A stretch of DNA of 64,000 bases from Achromobacter xylosoxidans (GCF_002192695.1 NZ_MTLG01000011.1:1-64000); one strand, 5' to 3'; counted from the first letter of the stretch, positions 16,652 through 25,564 are shown. A program made the numbers and translations. The notes: generated from the sequence alone by a model not told the origin.

Positions 16652-17404
16652 TCACGCGGGCGAGATCCATCCGCGATAGATGGCGCCCGCGCCCGCTATC
16701 GCGAGCAGCACGAAGATGGCCCGTTTCAGCAGTTCCGGAGACACGCGGACCCTGAGGCGGGACCCGCCGTACAGGCCGATCAGGGCCACGGGCAGCAGCA
16801 CGGCGGCCGTGGACAGGATTTCCGGCTGCGCATACAGTCCGGCGGCGCCGAAGGCCGCCGCCCGGATGAGGCCGCTGGCCAGGATGACCACCGAGATCGT
16901 GGCGCGGAACTGGTCCAACGCATCCAGCCGGCGCGACAGATAGATGGTGTAGATCGGCCCGCCGGTCCCGAACAGCGCGCTGAAGATGCCGCCGAACACC
17001 CCGAACGGCAAGGCCCAGAAGGTATTCAGCGGCGCCGACGGCTTGGCCCGCGCGCCCCGCAGGCCCTTGATGCACACCGCCAGCACGAAGCTGCCCAGCA
17101 GGATCAGAGGCCAGCGGGCGCCAGCGTTGTGCAACAGCGTCACACCTAGTCCTATCCCGAGCAGCAGCCAGGGAAACAACCGCTTGAGTTCGGCCAGGGA
17201 CACGCGTCGCCAATTGCTGCCGCCCACCAGCGCGGTGCAGGCCAGGTCGAACAGCACCACCAGCGGAACCGCGAACGGCAAGGGCATGAACTGGACCAGC
17301 AGCGGCACGGCCACCATGGCCGCGCCGAATCCCGTCATCCCGAAGACGACATAGGCGACAAGGACGACGGGCGCGGCGTAGGCCAGCGTATCGGGCGGCA
17401 TCAT
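16652..17404 (-). CDS. TauE/SafE-family membrane permease
   Basis: A 250-residue polytopic inner-membrane protein with about eight hydrophobic segments and two internally related halves, as in the TauE/SafE (DUF81) family of sulfite or organosulfur/organic acid exporters. Recognisable segments are VFGMTGFGAAMVAVPLLVQF near the N-terminus and LPFGVFGGIFSALFGTGGPIY in the middle. It lies 6 bp downstream of a Bug receptor gene on the same strand and probably belongs to its operon. The substrate is unknown. Confidence 0.85.
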   Translation of the reverse strand: MMPPDTLAYAAPVVLVAYVVFGMTGFGAAMVAVPLLVQFMPLPFAVPLVVLFDLACTALVGGSNWRRVSLAELKRLFPWLLLGIGLGVTLLHNAGARWPLILLGSFVLAVCIKGLRGARAKPSAPLNTFWALPFGVFGGIFSALFGTGGPIYTIYLSRRLDALDQFRATISVVILASGLIRAAAFGAAGLYAQPEILSTAAVLLPVALIGLYGGSRLRVRVSPELLKRAIFVLLAIAGAGAIYRGWISPA

Positions 17405-17410
17405 GTCGAC

Positions 17411-18412
17411 TCAGCTCGCGGTGATCTTCTTCTTTTCCACCAGCGCCTTCCATTTGGCCGACTCCCGGGCGATCTCTTCCTTGAGCGCGGCAGCGGGCAC
17501 GATGGTCGCCGACATGCCCTGGTCCGCCAGGTAGCGCTGCATGTTGGGTTGTTCAACCGCCTTTCTCGCGTCGGCCAGCAGCCGGTCGACCGAGGCCTGG
17601 GGCGTACCCGCCGGCGCCAGCAAGGCGAACCAGCCCGTGAACTCGAACCCCGGCACGCCGTCCTCGGCCGTGGTCGGCACGTCCGGCAGCAACGCGGAAC
17701 GTTCCTTGCCCGTCACCGACAGCGCCCGCAGGCGCCCACCCTTGAGCAACGGCACGATGGCGTTGATGTTGCCCACGGCGACTTCGATCACACCCGCCAT
17801 GAGATCGGTGTAGGCCGGGCCTTCGCCCTTGTACGGGACGTGCATGAGTTCGATCCCGGCCGCGTCGCTGAAAGCTTCGCCCGCCATGTGCGTCTGGCTG
17901 CCCACGCCCGCCGACGAGAAGCTGAGCTTGCCCGGCCTGGCGCGGGCGTACTCGATCAGTTCGCGCGTGTTCTTGACCGGCAGGCTGGCATTGACCGTGA
18001 TGACCATGGGTCCGTTGGCCACCTTGCCGACGGGGCTGAAGTCAGCCAGCGAATAAGGCAGTTTGCTGTAGATGAACTGGTTGACCGTGAACATGCTGCC
18101 CGATGCGAGCAACAGCGTATAGCCATCCGCCGGCGCGCTGGCGACGGCCTGCGCGCCCACGCTGCCGCCGGCGCCCGCGCGGTTCTCGACGATCACGCTC
18201 TGCTTCAGGCCCTTGCCCAATTCGGCCGCCAACGCGCGGCCCAGCAGATCGGTGGCCCCGCCCGCCGAAAACGGGACGATCATGCGTATGACTTTGTCCG
18301 CCGGCCAGTCGGCCCGCGCAGGCAAGGCGATAAATGGCGCGAGCGCCAGGCCACAGCCCAGCGTCTTGACGACGCGGCGACGCGCATTATTGGGGTGAGT
18401 GTCGTTCTTCAT
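17411..18412 (-). CDS. Bug-family periplasmic solute receptor
   Basis: The start is placed at the ATG at 18410-18412, which has GGAGAC upstream and gives a 333-residue precursor; a longer frame exists without such support. The N-terminus (NARRRVVKTLGCGLALAPFIALPARA) contains a twin-arginine-like motif before the hydrophobic stretch, so Tat export is possible. Bug signatures are VIRMIVPFSAGGATDLLGR, VENRAGAGGSVGAQAV, MHVPYKGEGP and VPTTAEDGVPG. It lies just before the TauE-like permease gene and after a LysR gene, downstream of the Sdh-like operon. Confidence 0.88.
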   Translation of the reverse strand: MKNDTHPNNARRRVVKTLGCGLALAPFIALPARADWPADKVIRMIVPFSAGGATDLLGRALAAELGKGLKQSVIVENRAGAGGSVGAQAVASAPADGYTLLLASGSMFTVNQFIYSKLPYSLADFSPVGKVANGPMVITVNASLPVKNTRELIEYARARPGKLSFSSAGVGSQTHMAGEAFSDAAGIELMHVPYKGEGPAYTDLMAGVIEVAVGNINAIVPLLKGGRLRALSVTGKERSALLPDVPTTAEDGVPGFEFTGWFALLAPAGTPQASVDRLLADARKAVEQPNMQRYLADQGMSATIVPAAALKEEIARESAKWKALVEKKKITAS

Positions 18413-18611
18413 GGATTTGTCTCCTTCAGTTCGCGGGACGGCGAAGCCCGCCGGCTTTCGGCCGGCAGACGATCCGCCAGGCAGCAACTGTCCCTCGGGC
18501 CGATAGGCTCGATTTTTTAGGGATGTCGCGGTGTTTTTCTGCGGACTACGAGGCTGCTGAACTTCTGAACTGCTGGACTGCTTGACTACTGATCTGTCAG
18601 ACCCAGGACCA

Positions 18612-19517
18612 CTACAGGTGGGAACCGGCCTGCTCCGCGCCGTCGCGCTGGCCGGCGCAGACTGACTTCAAGGCATCGAGCAACAACTGCGTAAGATGGG
18701 CCCGCGGGTTCTCCTTCGGCGCCAGGATGCCCAGGCGGCGCGTGACCGTGGGCGAGCCGAACGGAATGACGCGGATGCCCGGCGGAAATTCGTTCCTGCC
18801 GCGGCAGGCGGGCACCACCGAAGCGCCCAGGCCATTGGCCACCATGGCGATCACGCCCTCCAGGTTGTCGATCTCCATGGTCGAACGCACGGTGATGCGC
18901 CTGCGCACCATCTCTTCCTGCACCAGATGTCCCACGCGCGCCGAACGATTGAAGCGGACATAAGGGTTCTGCTCCAGGATCTCCTGGTCGCTGGCGCCCT
19001 TGACCGAACGGTGCGCAATGACGACCAGCTGTTCTTCGACGAACGGCAGGAAATCCAGGCCCGAGCGCGGCGCATCGGGTTCGGTCACGATCGCCACGTC
19101 CAGCTGGCGGTGATAGATGGCGCGCTCCAGGTCATGCGTAAGCCCCGTGGTGACGTGGACCTCCAGGCCATGGCCCTGCTTCTGCAGGTGGCGCAGCGCC
19201 AGCGGCAGCACGCCCGACACACAGGTATGGACGCTGCCGAGCCTGAGCAGTCCCGACGAGGTGCCTTTCTTCAGGGCCGCGCTCATGCTCTCCCAGTGCG
19301 CGATCAGGTCGCGCGCCCGGTGCACCAGCGCCAGACCCGTGTCCGTGAGGATAGGCGGACGCCGGCTGCGGTCGAAGATCGTGATGCCCAGCTCGTCCTC
19401 GAGCGCGCGGACCTGCATGCTCACCGCCGACAGCGACAGGCCGATGGTATTGCCGGCCTCGGCGAAGCTGCCGTGGTCTGCAATCGCGATCAGCGTATAG
19501 AGCGTCCTGATGTCCAT
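18612..19517 (-). CDS. LysR-family transcriptional regulator
   Basis: The start MDIRTLYTLIAIADHGSF is typical of the family, with AGGAA nine bases before it, giving 301 residues; an ATG 30 bp upstream lacks a site. The helix-turn-helix (AEAGNTIGLSLSAVSMQVRALEDELGITIFDRSRR) and the periplasmic-binding-like effector domain are intact. It sits among same-strand catabolic genes. It is the nearest candidate to control the Sdh-like/dehydratase operon, whose upstream region carries a T-N11-A dyad at 25297-25317. Confidence 0.9.
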   Translation of the reverse strand: MDIRTLYTLIAIADHGSFAEAGNTIGLSLSAVSMQVRALEDELGITIFDRSRRPPILTDTGLALVHRARDLIAHWESMSAALKKGTSSGLLRLGSVHTCVSGVLPLALRHLQKQGHGLEVHVTTGLTHDLERAIYHRQLDVAIVTEPDAPRSGLDFLPFVEEQLVVIAHRSVKGASDQEILEQNPYVRFNRSARVGHLVQEEMVRRRITVRSTMEIDNLEGVIAMVANGLGASVVPACRGRNEFPPGIRVIPFGSPTVTRRLGILAPKENPRAHLTQLLLDALKSVCAGQRDGAEQAGSHL

Positions 19518-19571
19518 GCAAGAAAGATTCCTGGTGAAAGGCAGCATTGCGGAAAGGAGGAGTATGCCGCG

Positions 19572-20405
19572 CTAGATGCCAAGCAGCCGCCGCGCATTGC
19601 CTCCCATGACCTTGCCGAGATTATCTTTCCGGATCGGCAAGGTCTCGAACCACTCTTTGTACCCCTGCACCGGGCAGAACGGGAATGAGCTGGCGTAAAG
19701 CAACCTGTCCGAGAGAAAGCCGTCGGCCGCCTTCACGTATTCCTCCCAGCCCGGCATGCGGGAAAAGTACATATCGGGCGACAGCCACAGGTTCTGGCGG
19801 CGGAAGGCCAGGTGCAGGATCTCGTTGACCCAAGGCCACCCGCCATGGGCGACCACCACGTTCAGGCCAGGAAAGTCCGCCAGCACCCGGTCGGTCCGTA
19901 TCGGATCGGAGTAACTCAGGTCCGGACCCGCCGTGCCCCCGACCATCATGATCACCGGCACGCCCAGATCCTCGCAGTGGGCGTAGATCGGATAGAGGCG
20001 CCTGTCGTCCGCGTACATGGGAACCGGATAGGAACCCGGCTCGATATTGATCAGCTTGAAACCTTCCTCGACCGCCTGGCTGATGGTCTGGCACGCGCGG
20101 CGCCGGTCGGTGGGGTCGATGGAGGCGGCGCCGATGAATCGGTCCGGATGGTCGGCCACGATGCCGCGCACGTCCTCGTTGGACACGCTGCCCAGCACGC
20201 CGGCCAGGCGGCCCACGACCACGCCGCGGTCTATCCGCGCGGCATCCATTTCTTTCAGCAGCAGCGGCATCGATTGCTGCTGCGCCGCCGCCGAGGGCTC
20301 GAAGCCCACCGTCCGCGTAAAGCCATCGCGGCGTTCTCCCGCCGAGTACATCAGCGTGTCCAGGAAGCCGCCTACCGGCGGCCGCAGCCTAAAGTCGATG
20401 ATCAT
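19572..20405 (-). CDS. Amidohydrolase-2 family protein lacking the usual HxH motif
   Basis: The 277-residue protein has the TIM-barrel layout of amidohydrolase-2 enzymes (decarboxylases/hydrolases such as LigW and ACMSD relatives). FIGAASIDPTDR, EEGFKLINIEPGSY, YAHCEDLGVPVIM and VVVAHGGWPWVNEI are recognisable. However, the N-terminal metal motif HxH is replaced by MIIDFRLRPP, and the late catalytic aspartate region reads YASSFPF instead of GSDYP. The remaining histidines could still bind a metal. It is 49 bp downstream of the dehydratase beta gene and probably co-transcribed. Substrate unknown. Confidence 0.75.
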   Translation of the reverse strand: MIIDFRLRPPVGGFLDTLMYSAGERRDGFTRTVGFEPSAAAQQQSMPLLLKEMDAARIDRGVVVGRLAGVLGSVSNEDVRGIVADHPDRFIGAASIDPTDRRRACQTISQAVEEGFKLINIEPGSYPVPMYADDRRLYPIYAHCEDLGVPVIMMVGGTAGPDLSYSDPIRTDRVLADFPGLNVVVAHGGWPWVNEILHLAFRRQNLWLSPDMYFSRMPGWEEYVKAADGFLSDRLLYASSFPFCPVQGYKEWFETLPIRKDNLGKVMGGNARRLLGI

Positions 20406-20454
20406 TGCAGTCTCTCTGTCAGGTATGGGGTTGCCGCAAGCCGCGCTGCCGCGC

Positions 20455-21135
20455 CTACATCACTTCGTCCTTGCGGTCGTCCGTCTCGCCGTAGCGGTGC
20501 AAGGCGGGCGGTTTCAGCCCGGCATAGAGCTTCTCGATGCCCGCGTTGATGGTCTCGGCATGCTGGGCGAAGAGCGAATTTCCTTCGAGGTCGCTTTCGA
20601 CGATGAAGGGCCCGAAATTCTCGACCTCAAACAGCCACATGGCCTGCGCGATGCCCAGTTCATCCAGCCAATGCACCTCGCGCACGCGCTTGATGCCCCG
20701 GCCCAGCAAGGCACCTGTGCCATAGCCCACGGTCGTCAGGTAGATCGCGCCGCCGGGCGCCAGCACCTGCTTGTAGTCGTCGGCGGGCATGCCGCCCTTG
20801 CCGATCAGGATGCGACAGCCGGTCTCATCCAGCCAGCGCGGTATCCATTTGGAAAACCGGAACGACGCCGTGGCGGTGACCGCGCCCACGTTGTAGCCGC
20901 CGCGGCCGTCCGGCGCCGCGGCCGGGGAACAATGAAAGTTGACGTTGCTGATGGCGCGCAGGTCCACCGGCAGCGGCAGGCCCTGGTCCAGCACTTTCTT
21001 GTAGACGCCTTCGCGGGCCGTGTAGACCACGCCGTTCAGATACACGGCCGAGCCGAGTTCCAGCCTGGCGATATCTTCCCGCCTGGCGGGCAGGTCCAGA
21101 TGAAAGACCTTGATGTCGTCGTCGTTGCTTACCAT
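20455..21135 (-). CDS. Class I fumarase/tartrate dehydratase-type beta subunit
   Basis: The 226-residue protein corresponds to the C-terminal (beta) half of class I fumarases or the TtdB subunit. Markers are LRAISNVNFHCSPAAAP, GAVTATASFRFSKWIPRWLDETGCRILIGKGGM and AIYLTTVGYGTGALLGRGIKRVREVHWLDELGIAQAMWLFEVENFGPFIV. The ATG overlaps the alpha-subunit stop by 7 bp. With alpha it would form an oxygen-sensitive [4Fe-4S] hydro-lyase acting on fumarate, tartrate or a substituted analogue. Sequence alone does not choose between these. Confidence 0.88.
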   Translation of the reverse strand: MVSNDDDIKVFHLDLPARREDIARLELGSAVYLNGVVYTAREGVYKKVLDQGLPLPVDLRAISNVNFHCSPAAAPDGRGGYNVGAVTATASFRFSKWIPRWLDETGCRILIGKGGMPADDYKQVLAPGGAIYLTTVGYGTGALLGRGIKRVREVHWLDELGIAQAMWLFEVENFGPFIVESDLEGNSLFAQHAETINAGIEKLYAGLKPPALHRYGETDDRKDEVM

Positions 21136-22064
21136 TCGACCGTCTCCCGGCGCATGTAGGGCGTGAACCATTGGGGATCGGTGCGATACTCGATCTCCCC
21201 GTTGGCATGGATCCGCGCGGTGGCGCGGCGCGAAGACAGGCAAAAGGTATGCAGGCTGATGGGCATGCCTCCCGTGTGGGTGTAGCCGCACTCGATATGG
21301 CAGTCCACCACCATGCCGGAGCCGACGAAACCCATGGCGCCCATGCCGATGGAATTGCCCAGCTGCATCAGCTCCAGTTCTAGTTCCGCCACCTTGGGGT
21401 CGGGATTGCGGTCCCCTACCGTGCGCAGACAGGCGGCCTGCTTGCCCAGCTGCATGCAGGTGTCCTTGGATCCGCCCAGCCCGATGCCGACGATGGCCGG
21501 CTGACAGGCCAGCCCGCGCTTGCCAAAGGCGATCAGCGTGTCCAGCACGAAGCGCTTGATGCCGTCTATGCCGTCGCCAGGAAACAGCATGCGGTAGTCG
21601 GTGCCGAACAGCCCTCCCTTGTGCACGGTGGTGATGTCTATCCAGTCGCTGTCCGGCTCGAACGACCATTCGACCTCTGGCGCGTTGATGCCGACATTGT
21701 TGTTGTGGTCGGTGCGCCAGAGCGGATGCACGCGGTTGGGCCGCAGCGGTACGCTGACCGTCGCCTCGGCCGTGGCATGGCGCAACGCGCGCTCCACGGC
21801 GACGAAGCCACTGTCGACGGAAGCGTTGTTGCCCACCTTGACGTAGTAGCGCGGCAGGCCGGTGTCGGCGCACATGGGACGCCGGTCCTGGTCGGCAGCC
21901 TCCCAGTTGTCCACCATAGCGTGGATGACGAAGCGCGGCAGCTTGCCGGTTTCCTTTTTCTGCAGCTCCTGGATGCCGCGCTTGTAGTCGGCCGGGATCT
22001 CGATGGCCGCGCGGCGCATGATCTCCAGCGCCGCCTCTTCAACTTTCTGGACAGGGATGCTCAT
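21129..22064 (-). CDS. Class I fumarase/tartrate dehydratase-type alpha subunit
   Basis: This 311-residue subunit carries the iron-sulfur cysteines expected of the family: RRPMCADTGLPRYYVKVG (about residue 65), GLGGSKDTCMQLGKQA (about 190) and CHIECGYTHTGG (about 270). It lies 12 bp after the SdhA-like gene and overlaps the beta gene. The pairing with a succinate/fumarate oxidoreductase-like complex suggests consecutive dehydrogenation and hydration of a C4 or branched C4-C5 dicarboxylate. The TtdA/TtdB and two-part fumarase families are hard to separate by eye. Confidence 0.88.
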   Translation of the reverse strand: MSIPVQKVEEAALEIMRRAAIEIPADYKRGIQELQKKETGKLPRFVIHAMVDNWEAADQDRRPMCADTGLPRYYVKVGNNASVDSGFVAVERALRHATAEATVSVPLRPNRVHPLWRTDHNNNVGINAPEVEWSFEPDSDWIDITTVHKGGLFGTDYRMLFPGDGIDGIKRFVLDTLIAFGKRGLACQPAIVGIGLGGSKDTCMQLGKQAACLRTVGDRNPDPKVAELELELMQLGNSIGMGAMGFVGSGMVVDCHIECGYTHTGGMPISLHTFCLSSRRATARIHANGEIEYRTDPQWFTPYMRRETVEW

Positions 22065-22076
22065 GGTTGGAGTGCC

Positions 22077-23816
22077 TCAACTCTGGGGGATGCCCGCCTC
22101 GCCCTCGATGAGCGATTCGCCGGGTTTTACGATGTCGAAGGAAACCGGAACCATCTCCAGCGCCACCTCGCCGTCCTGGGCGCTCACGCGCGTGTAGCAG
22201 CTGGTGTGCAGGTCGCCGGCCTCGGGGAAATCCTCGCGGTAGTGCGCGCCGCGGCTGTTCTCGCGCGCCAGCGCCGAGACCGTAATGACCTTGGAAATGT
22301 CGACCAGGCTTTCCAGGTTGAGCCAGTCGTGCCAGGTCAGGTTGTAGCGGCGGTCGCCGTCCGCCACACCTATGTCGCGCAAGGCGGCGCGGTGGCCGGC
22401 AATGGCGTCCAGGCCGTGCGCCATGGCCTCTTGGCGGCGCAGCACGCCTACGTCGTCCCACATGGTTTGCGAGAGCGCGTCGCGCAGCTCGTGGATGCGG
22501 CCCGCGGGCCGGGAAAACGGGAACTCGGCGCGTTCGATGCCGCGCGCGATGACGCGCTGATCCGGATCGCGCCACTGGCTGGACTTGGCGACATAGGCTG
22601 CCATCGCATCGCCCGCGATGCCGCCGAACACCGTGGAATTGGCCACGCCATTGCCGCCCAGACGGTTGGCGCCGTGCACGCCGCCGCAGTCCTCGCCGGC
22701 CGCATACAGGCCCGGCGACGCCGTCGAGCCGTCCACGTTGAACTCGACCCCGCCCATCAGGTAGTGCGCAGTCGGCACCACCTCCACCTTGCCGCCTGCC
22801 AGGTCGAAGCCGCAATCCTTGCAGCGGTTGACCATGCCGGGAAACGTCTTGGCCACCTTGTCCGGGCCCAGATGGCTCATCTGGATGTAGACCCCGCCCA
22901 TCGGACCCGTGCGTCCTGCGCGCATTTCGGCGTAAATGCCGCGGCTGACCACGTCGCGCGTGGCGCGTTCGCCGCGCTTGTCGTAATTGGCCATGAAGCG
23001 CTCGCCCTCGCCGTTGAGCAGATAGCCGCCCGCTCCGCGCAGCCCCTCCTCCAGCACCGTGCCGGTCATGCGCGTGTCTGGCCCGCCGAGCAGGCCCGTG
23101 GGGTGAAACTGCACCATCTCCATGTCCCGCAGCTTCAAGCCGTAGCGCAGCGCCATGGCCAGGCCGTCGCAGGTCTTGTCGCCCGAAGGCGTGTGGTAGC
23201 GGTACATGGTCGGGCCCGCCCCCGTTGCCAGCAGCACGGCCTTGGCCTGGACGTAGCGGTACAGGCCTGTGCGCATGTCGATGAACAGCACGCCCGAGAT
23301 GCCGGAGCCATCGGCGGCGGGAATCAGCTCGATGGCGCGATGCTCTTCCAGTTCGTCCACGTCCAGCGCCCGCACCTGCTCCATGAGGCGGTTGATGATC
23401 TCGATGCCCGTCAGGTCGGCCTTGTGTACCGTGCGGTCGAAGCTCTGGCCGGCAAATGCCTTGGAATGCAGGGTGCCGTCGGGATTGCGGTCGAAGAAGC
23501 AGCCGATCTCGTTTTCCAGCTCGCGCACGCGCTCGACCGCGCCTTCGACCAGCCGCCACGCCAAGTCCTGGCGCGGCAGCCATTTGCCGCCCTCGATGGT
23601 GTCCATGAAGTGGCGCTCCACCGAGTCGCCTGCGGCCAGCGCGACGTTGTAGCCGCCCTGGACCATGCGGGTACAGCCGCACTTGCCCAGCAGGCCCTTC
23701 ACCGTCACCGTCACGCGCAGCGACGGATTCGCCTTCTTGGCGTGCAGCGCCGCGAACAGGCCCGCACCGCCGGTGCCCAGCACCAGAATGTCCGTCTTGT
23801 AATTCTCGATCCGCAT
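22077..23816 (-). CDS. SdhA/FrdA-like flavoprotein subunit
   Basis: The 579-residue protein has the Rossmann FAD motif LVLGTGGAGLFAALHA (about residues 11-26) and the substrate loop FHPTGLLGG. Next come EEGLRGAGGYLLNGEGERFM, HYLMGGVEFN, HGANRLGGNGVANS and a helical C-terminal domain, as in succinate dehydrogenase and fumarate reductase. It is unusual in the flavin-attachment site. Where canonical SdhA has Ser-His-Thr before VAAQGG, this has Gly-Cys-Thr (C48) before RMVQGGYN. Covalent FAD linkage through histidine is therefore not possible. The full set of B, C and D subunits is encoded upstream. Confidence 0.88.
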   Translation of the reverse strand: MRIENYKTDILVLGTGGAGLFAALHAKKANPSLRVTVTVKGLLGKCGCTRMVQGGYNVALAAGDSVERHFMDTIEGGKWLPRQDLAWRLVEGAVERVRELENEIGCFFDRNPDGTLHSKAFAGQSFDRTVHKADLTGIEIINRLMEQVRALDVDELEEHRAIELIPAADGSGISGVLFIDMRTGLYRYVQAKAVLLATGAGPTMYRYHTPSGDKTCDGLAMALRYGLKLRDMEMVQFHPTGLLGGPDTRMTGTVLEEGLRGAGGYLLNGEGERFMANYDKRGERATRDVVSRGIYAEMRAGRTGPMGGVYIQMSHLGPDKVAKTFPGMVNRCKDCGFDLAGGKVEVVPTAHYLMGGVEFNVDGSTASPGLYAAGEDCGGVHGANRLGGNGVANSTVFGGIAGDAMAAYVAKSSQWRDPDQRVIARGIERAEFPFSRPAGRIHELRDALSQTMWDDVGVLRRQEAMAHGLDAIAGHRAALRDIGVADGDRRYNLTWHDWLNLESLVDISKVITVSALARENSRGAHYREDFPEAGDLHTSCYTRVSAQDGEVALEMVPVSFDIVKPGESLIEGEAGIPQS

Positions 23817-23817
23817 C

Positions 23818-24162
23818 TCAGATCACTCCCGCGATGAAAACCAGGCCCGTCGCCATGGAGACCGCAAAGCCCCACCCGATCCAGGCGACGCGCGCCTCGC
23901 GCGGCGAATTCCACGGCAACAGCTCCAGCGCCAGCAGGCGCAGCCCGAAGAACATGTGCAGCGTCAGCAGCAGCACCAGCCCCCACTCGCCGACCTTCAT
24001 CGCCGGCATGTCGGCGAGCTTCAGGAATCCGTCCAGCCGCGCCTCGTCCAGCGCCATCGCCAGCACATAGAAATGGACGGGCAGGAACAGGGCCAGCGCC
24101 AGGCCCGAGATGCGGTGTCCCAGGAAGGCCCAGTACGCCTGATGGTTGCGCGCCGATTTCAT
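23818..24162 (-). CDS. Sdh-like cytochrome b/membrane anchor subunit
   Basis: Starting at the ATG at 24160-24162, the product is 114 residues with three transmembrane helices. The segment GHRISGLALALFLPVHFYVLAMAL carries the H-R-x-S-G signature and a second histidine suited to haem b. A further histidine lies in LLTLHMFFGLRLL. It overlaps the preceding anchor gene by 4 bp (ATGA) and ends 1 bp before the flavoprotein gene. With its neighbour it would anchor the A and B subunits to the inner membrane and pass electrons to or from quinone. Confidence 0.82.
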   Translation of the reverse strand: MKSARNHQAYWAFLGHRISGLALALFLPVHFYVLAMALDEARLDGFLKLADMPAMKVGEWGLVLLLTLHMFFGLRLLALELLPWNSPREARVAWIGWGFAVSMATGLVFIAGVI

Positions 24163-24494
24163 GGCATCAGCCCTCCCACCGCCGCGACGGCGCGCACGCC
24201 CAGGAGGAGCAGGCCCACGCCGAACACCAGCCCGACGGCGGACGCGGCGCCGCGCCCAAGCCGCAGCCACTCGATCAGGATGTTGCGCAGGCCGATCGGC
24301 ACGTGGACCGCCACGCTCAGCACGAACAGGCCGTAGAAGATGATCCAGAACCAGTTGTCCTGGGTGCGCGCGAGGATCTCGCCCGCGGTCAGGCCGCCGC
24401 GCACGGCATAGATCACCAGGCCCACATGTACCAGGACAAAGGGCGCCATCACCATCGCCGTCAGGCGCTGGAGCGCGAAAAGACGAGCTTCCAT
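24159..24494 (-). CDS. Sdh-like membrane anchor subunit
   Basis: A 111-residue three-helix membrane protein. LFALQRLTAMVMAPFVLVHVGLVIYAVRGG has a Q-R-x-T motif and a histidine, and VAVHVPIGLRNILIEW has a second histidine, in the pattern of SdhC/SdhD-type haem b subunits. It begins 1 bp after the iron-sulfur subunit gene and overlaps the next anchor gene. Assigning it as C or D is arbitrary. Confidence 0.82.
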   Translation of the reverse strand: MEARLFALQRLTAMVMAPFVLVHVGLVIYAVRGGLTAGEILARTQDNWFWIIFYGLFVLSVAVHVPIGLRNILIEWLRLGRGAASAVGLVFGVGLLLLGVRAVAAVGGLMP

Positions 24495-24495
24495 G

Positions 24496-25230
24496 TCAGC
24501 CCCCCTTGAGCAGGCTGAAGATGGCGCTGCGCTTCAATCCCGCAATGCTGCCGGTGGGGCTGAGGCTTACCGGACAGTGCTTCATGCAGCTGCCCTGGGT
24601 GTGGCAGGAATTGCAGCCGCTGCCGGAAGTGGCCTTGCGCAGCACGTCCTTGGGGTCGGCGTGCCGTTCGTCGTTGTACAGCGTCCACGCCCGGTTCAGG
24701 GCGGCCGGGCCAAGATAATCCTTGTCCCAGGACACCACGTCACAGGCCGCATAGCAGACGCCGCAATTGATGCATTCGATGGCCGCGTCGGCCTGCTTGC
24801 GCTTCTTGCTCTGCGGCGACACCAGCGCCGGCGGATCGTTGCGCGTGGCCGTGCCGACGAAGGTGTTCCCAGCGCGCGCCCACTTCTGGAAGAACTCACT
24901 CATGTCGACGACGAGGTCCTTGATCCGCGGCATATTGCGCATTGGCTCGATCACGATCACACCGCCCTCCTCGACGCGGCTCACGTGCGTGCGGCAGGTC
25001 CAGCGCGGCTTGCCATTGACCGTCATGGCACAGGATCCGCAGACGCCGACGCGACAGGCGTATCGATACGAGAGGCTCGGTTCCTGCGTGCGCTGCACTT
25101 CGGTCACCACATCCAGAACCGTCTGGTTCTCCCGCCATGGGACCGAGTAAGTGGAATAGCTTCCGTCTTCGGTTCCCCGCGAGATGCGGACCGTGAGTTG
25201 TCGCTGATTCGTGGAGTTCTTGGTATCCAT
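24496..25230 (-). CDS. SdhB/FrdB-like iron-sulfur subunit
   Basis: The 244-residue protein has the plant-type [2Fe-2S] cluster motif RYACRVGVCGSCAMTVNG with a later cysteine (about residues 57-80). It also has two bacterial-ferredoxin-type motifs, CINCGVCYAAC and CNSCHTQGSCMKHCP, for the [4Fe-4S] and [3Fe-4S] clusters. It would relay electrons between the flavoprotein and the membrane quinone site. It is the first gene of the minus-strand operon. The upstream 330-bp region contains a T-N11-A dyad typical of LysR control. Confidence 0.9.
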   Translation of the reverse strand: MDTKNSTNQRQLTVRISRGTEDGSYSTYSVPWRENQTVLDVVTEVQRTQEPSLSYRYACRVGVCGSCAMTVNGKPRWTCRTHVSRVEEGGVIVIEPMRNMPRIKDLVVDMSEFFQKWARAGNTFVGTATRNDPPALVSPQSKKRKQADAAIECINCGVCYAACDVVSWDKDYLGPAALNRAWTLYNDERHADPKDVLRKATSGSGCNSCHTQGSCMKHCPVSLSPTGSIAGLKRSAIFSLLKGG

Positions 25231-25296
25231 TTTTCCGCCCTCGGACGACAGGCTGCGCCCATGAACAGAATTCTGAATCTCGCGTCTTGTTGAAGC

Positions 25297-25317
25297 AATA
25301 TGGATTTGGTTGATATT
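25297..25317. promoter_or_regulatory. LysR-type T-N11-A dyad upstream of the Sdh-like operon
   Basis: AATAT (25297-25301), 11 bases, then ATATT (25313-25317) form a perfect dyad with the T-N11-A spacing of LysR boxes, 67-87 bp upstream of the first gene. The rest of 25231-25564 shows nothing else that I can name. Confidence 0.45.
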
Positions 25318-25564
25318 TTTTGAAGTTATTTTCGACCCGTCCAGAGGCGCGTCGGACCATCCGGCGCATGCCGCGCCGCCACATCTTCAATGGATGGCGA
25401 TCACTGGACGCAGCCAGACCGCCGTCAGCCTGGAATCGAGGCAGGACGGCGAGCCCCTCGGGGCTCCCTCAAGCGCCTTTTGAAAAATTAGGTATACTTC
25501 CGCCTCGTTTGCTGGAACCGCCCCCGGATCGCAATGATCGCGGATGGCGCAAGGCAAGGGAAAT

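Noticed and set aside
21621..23837. A 738-codon open frame on the plus strand
   Set aside because: It is antisense to the SdhA-like and dehydratase genes and has no recognisable content.
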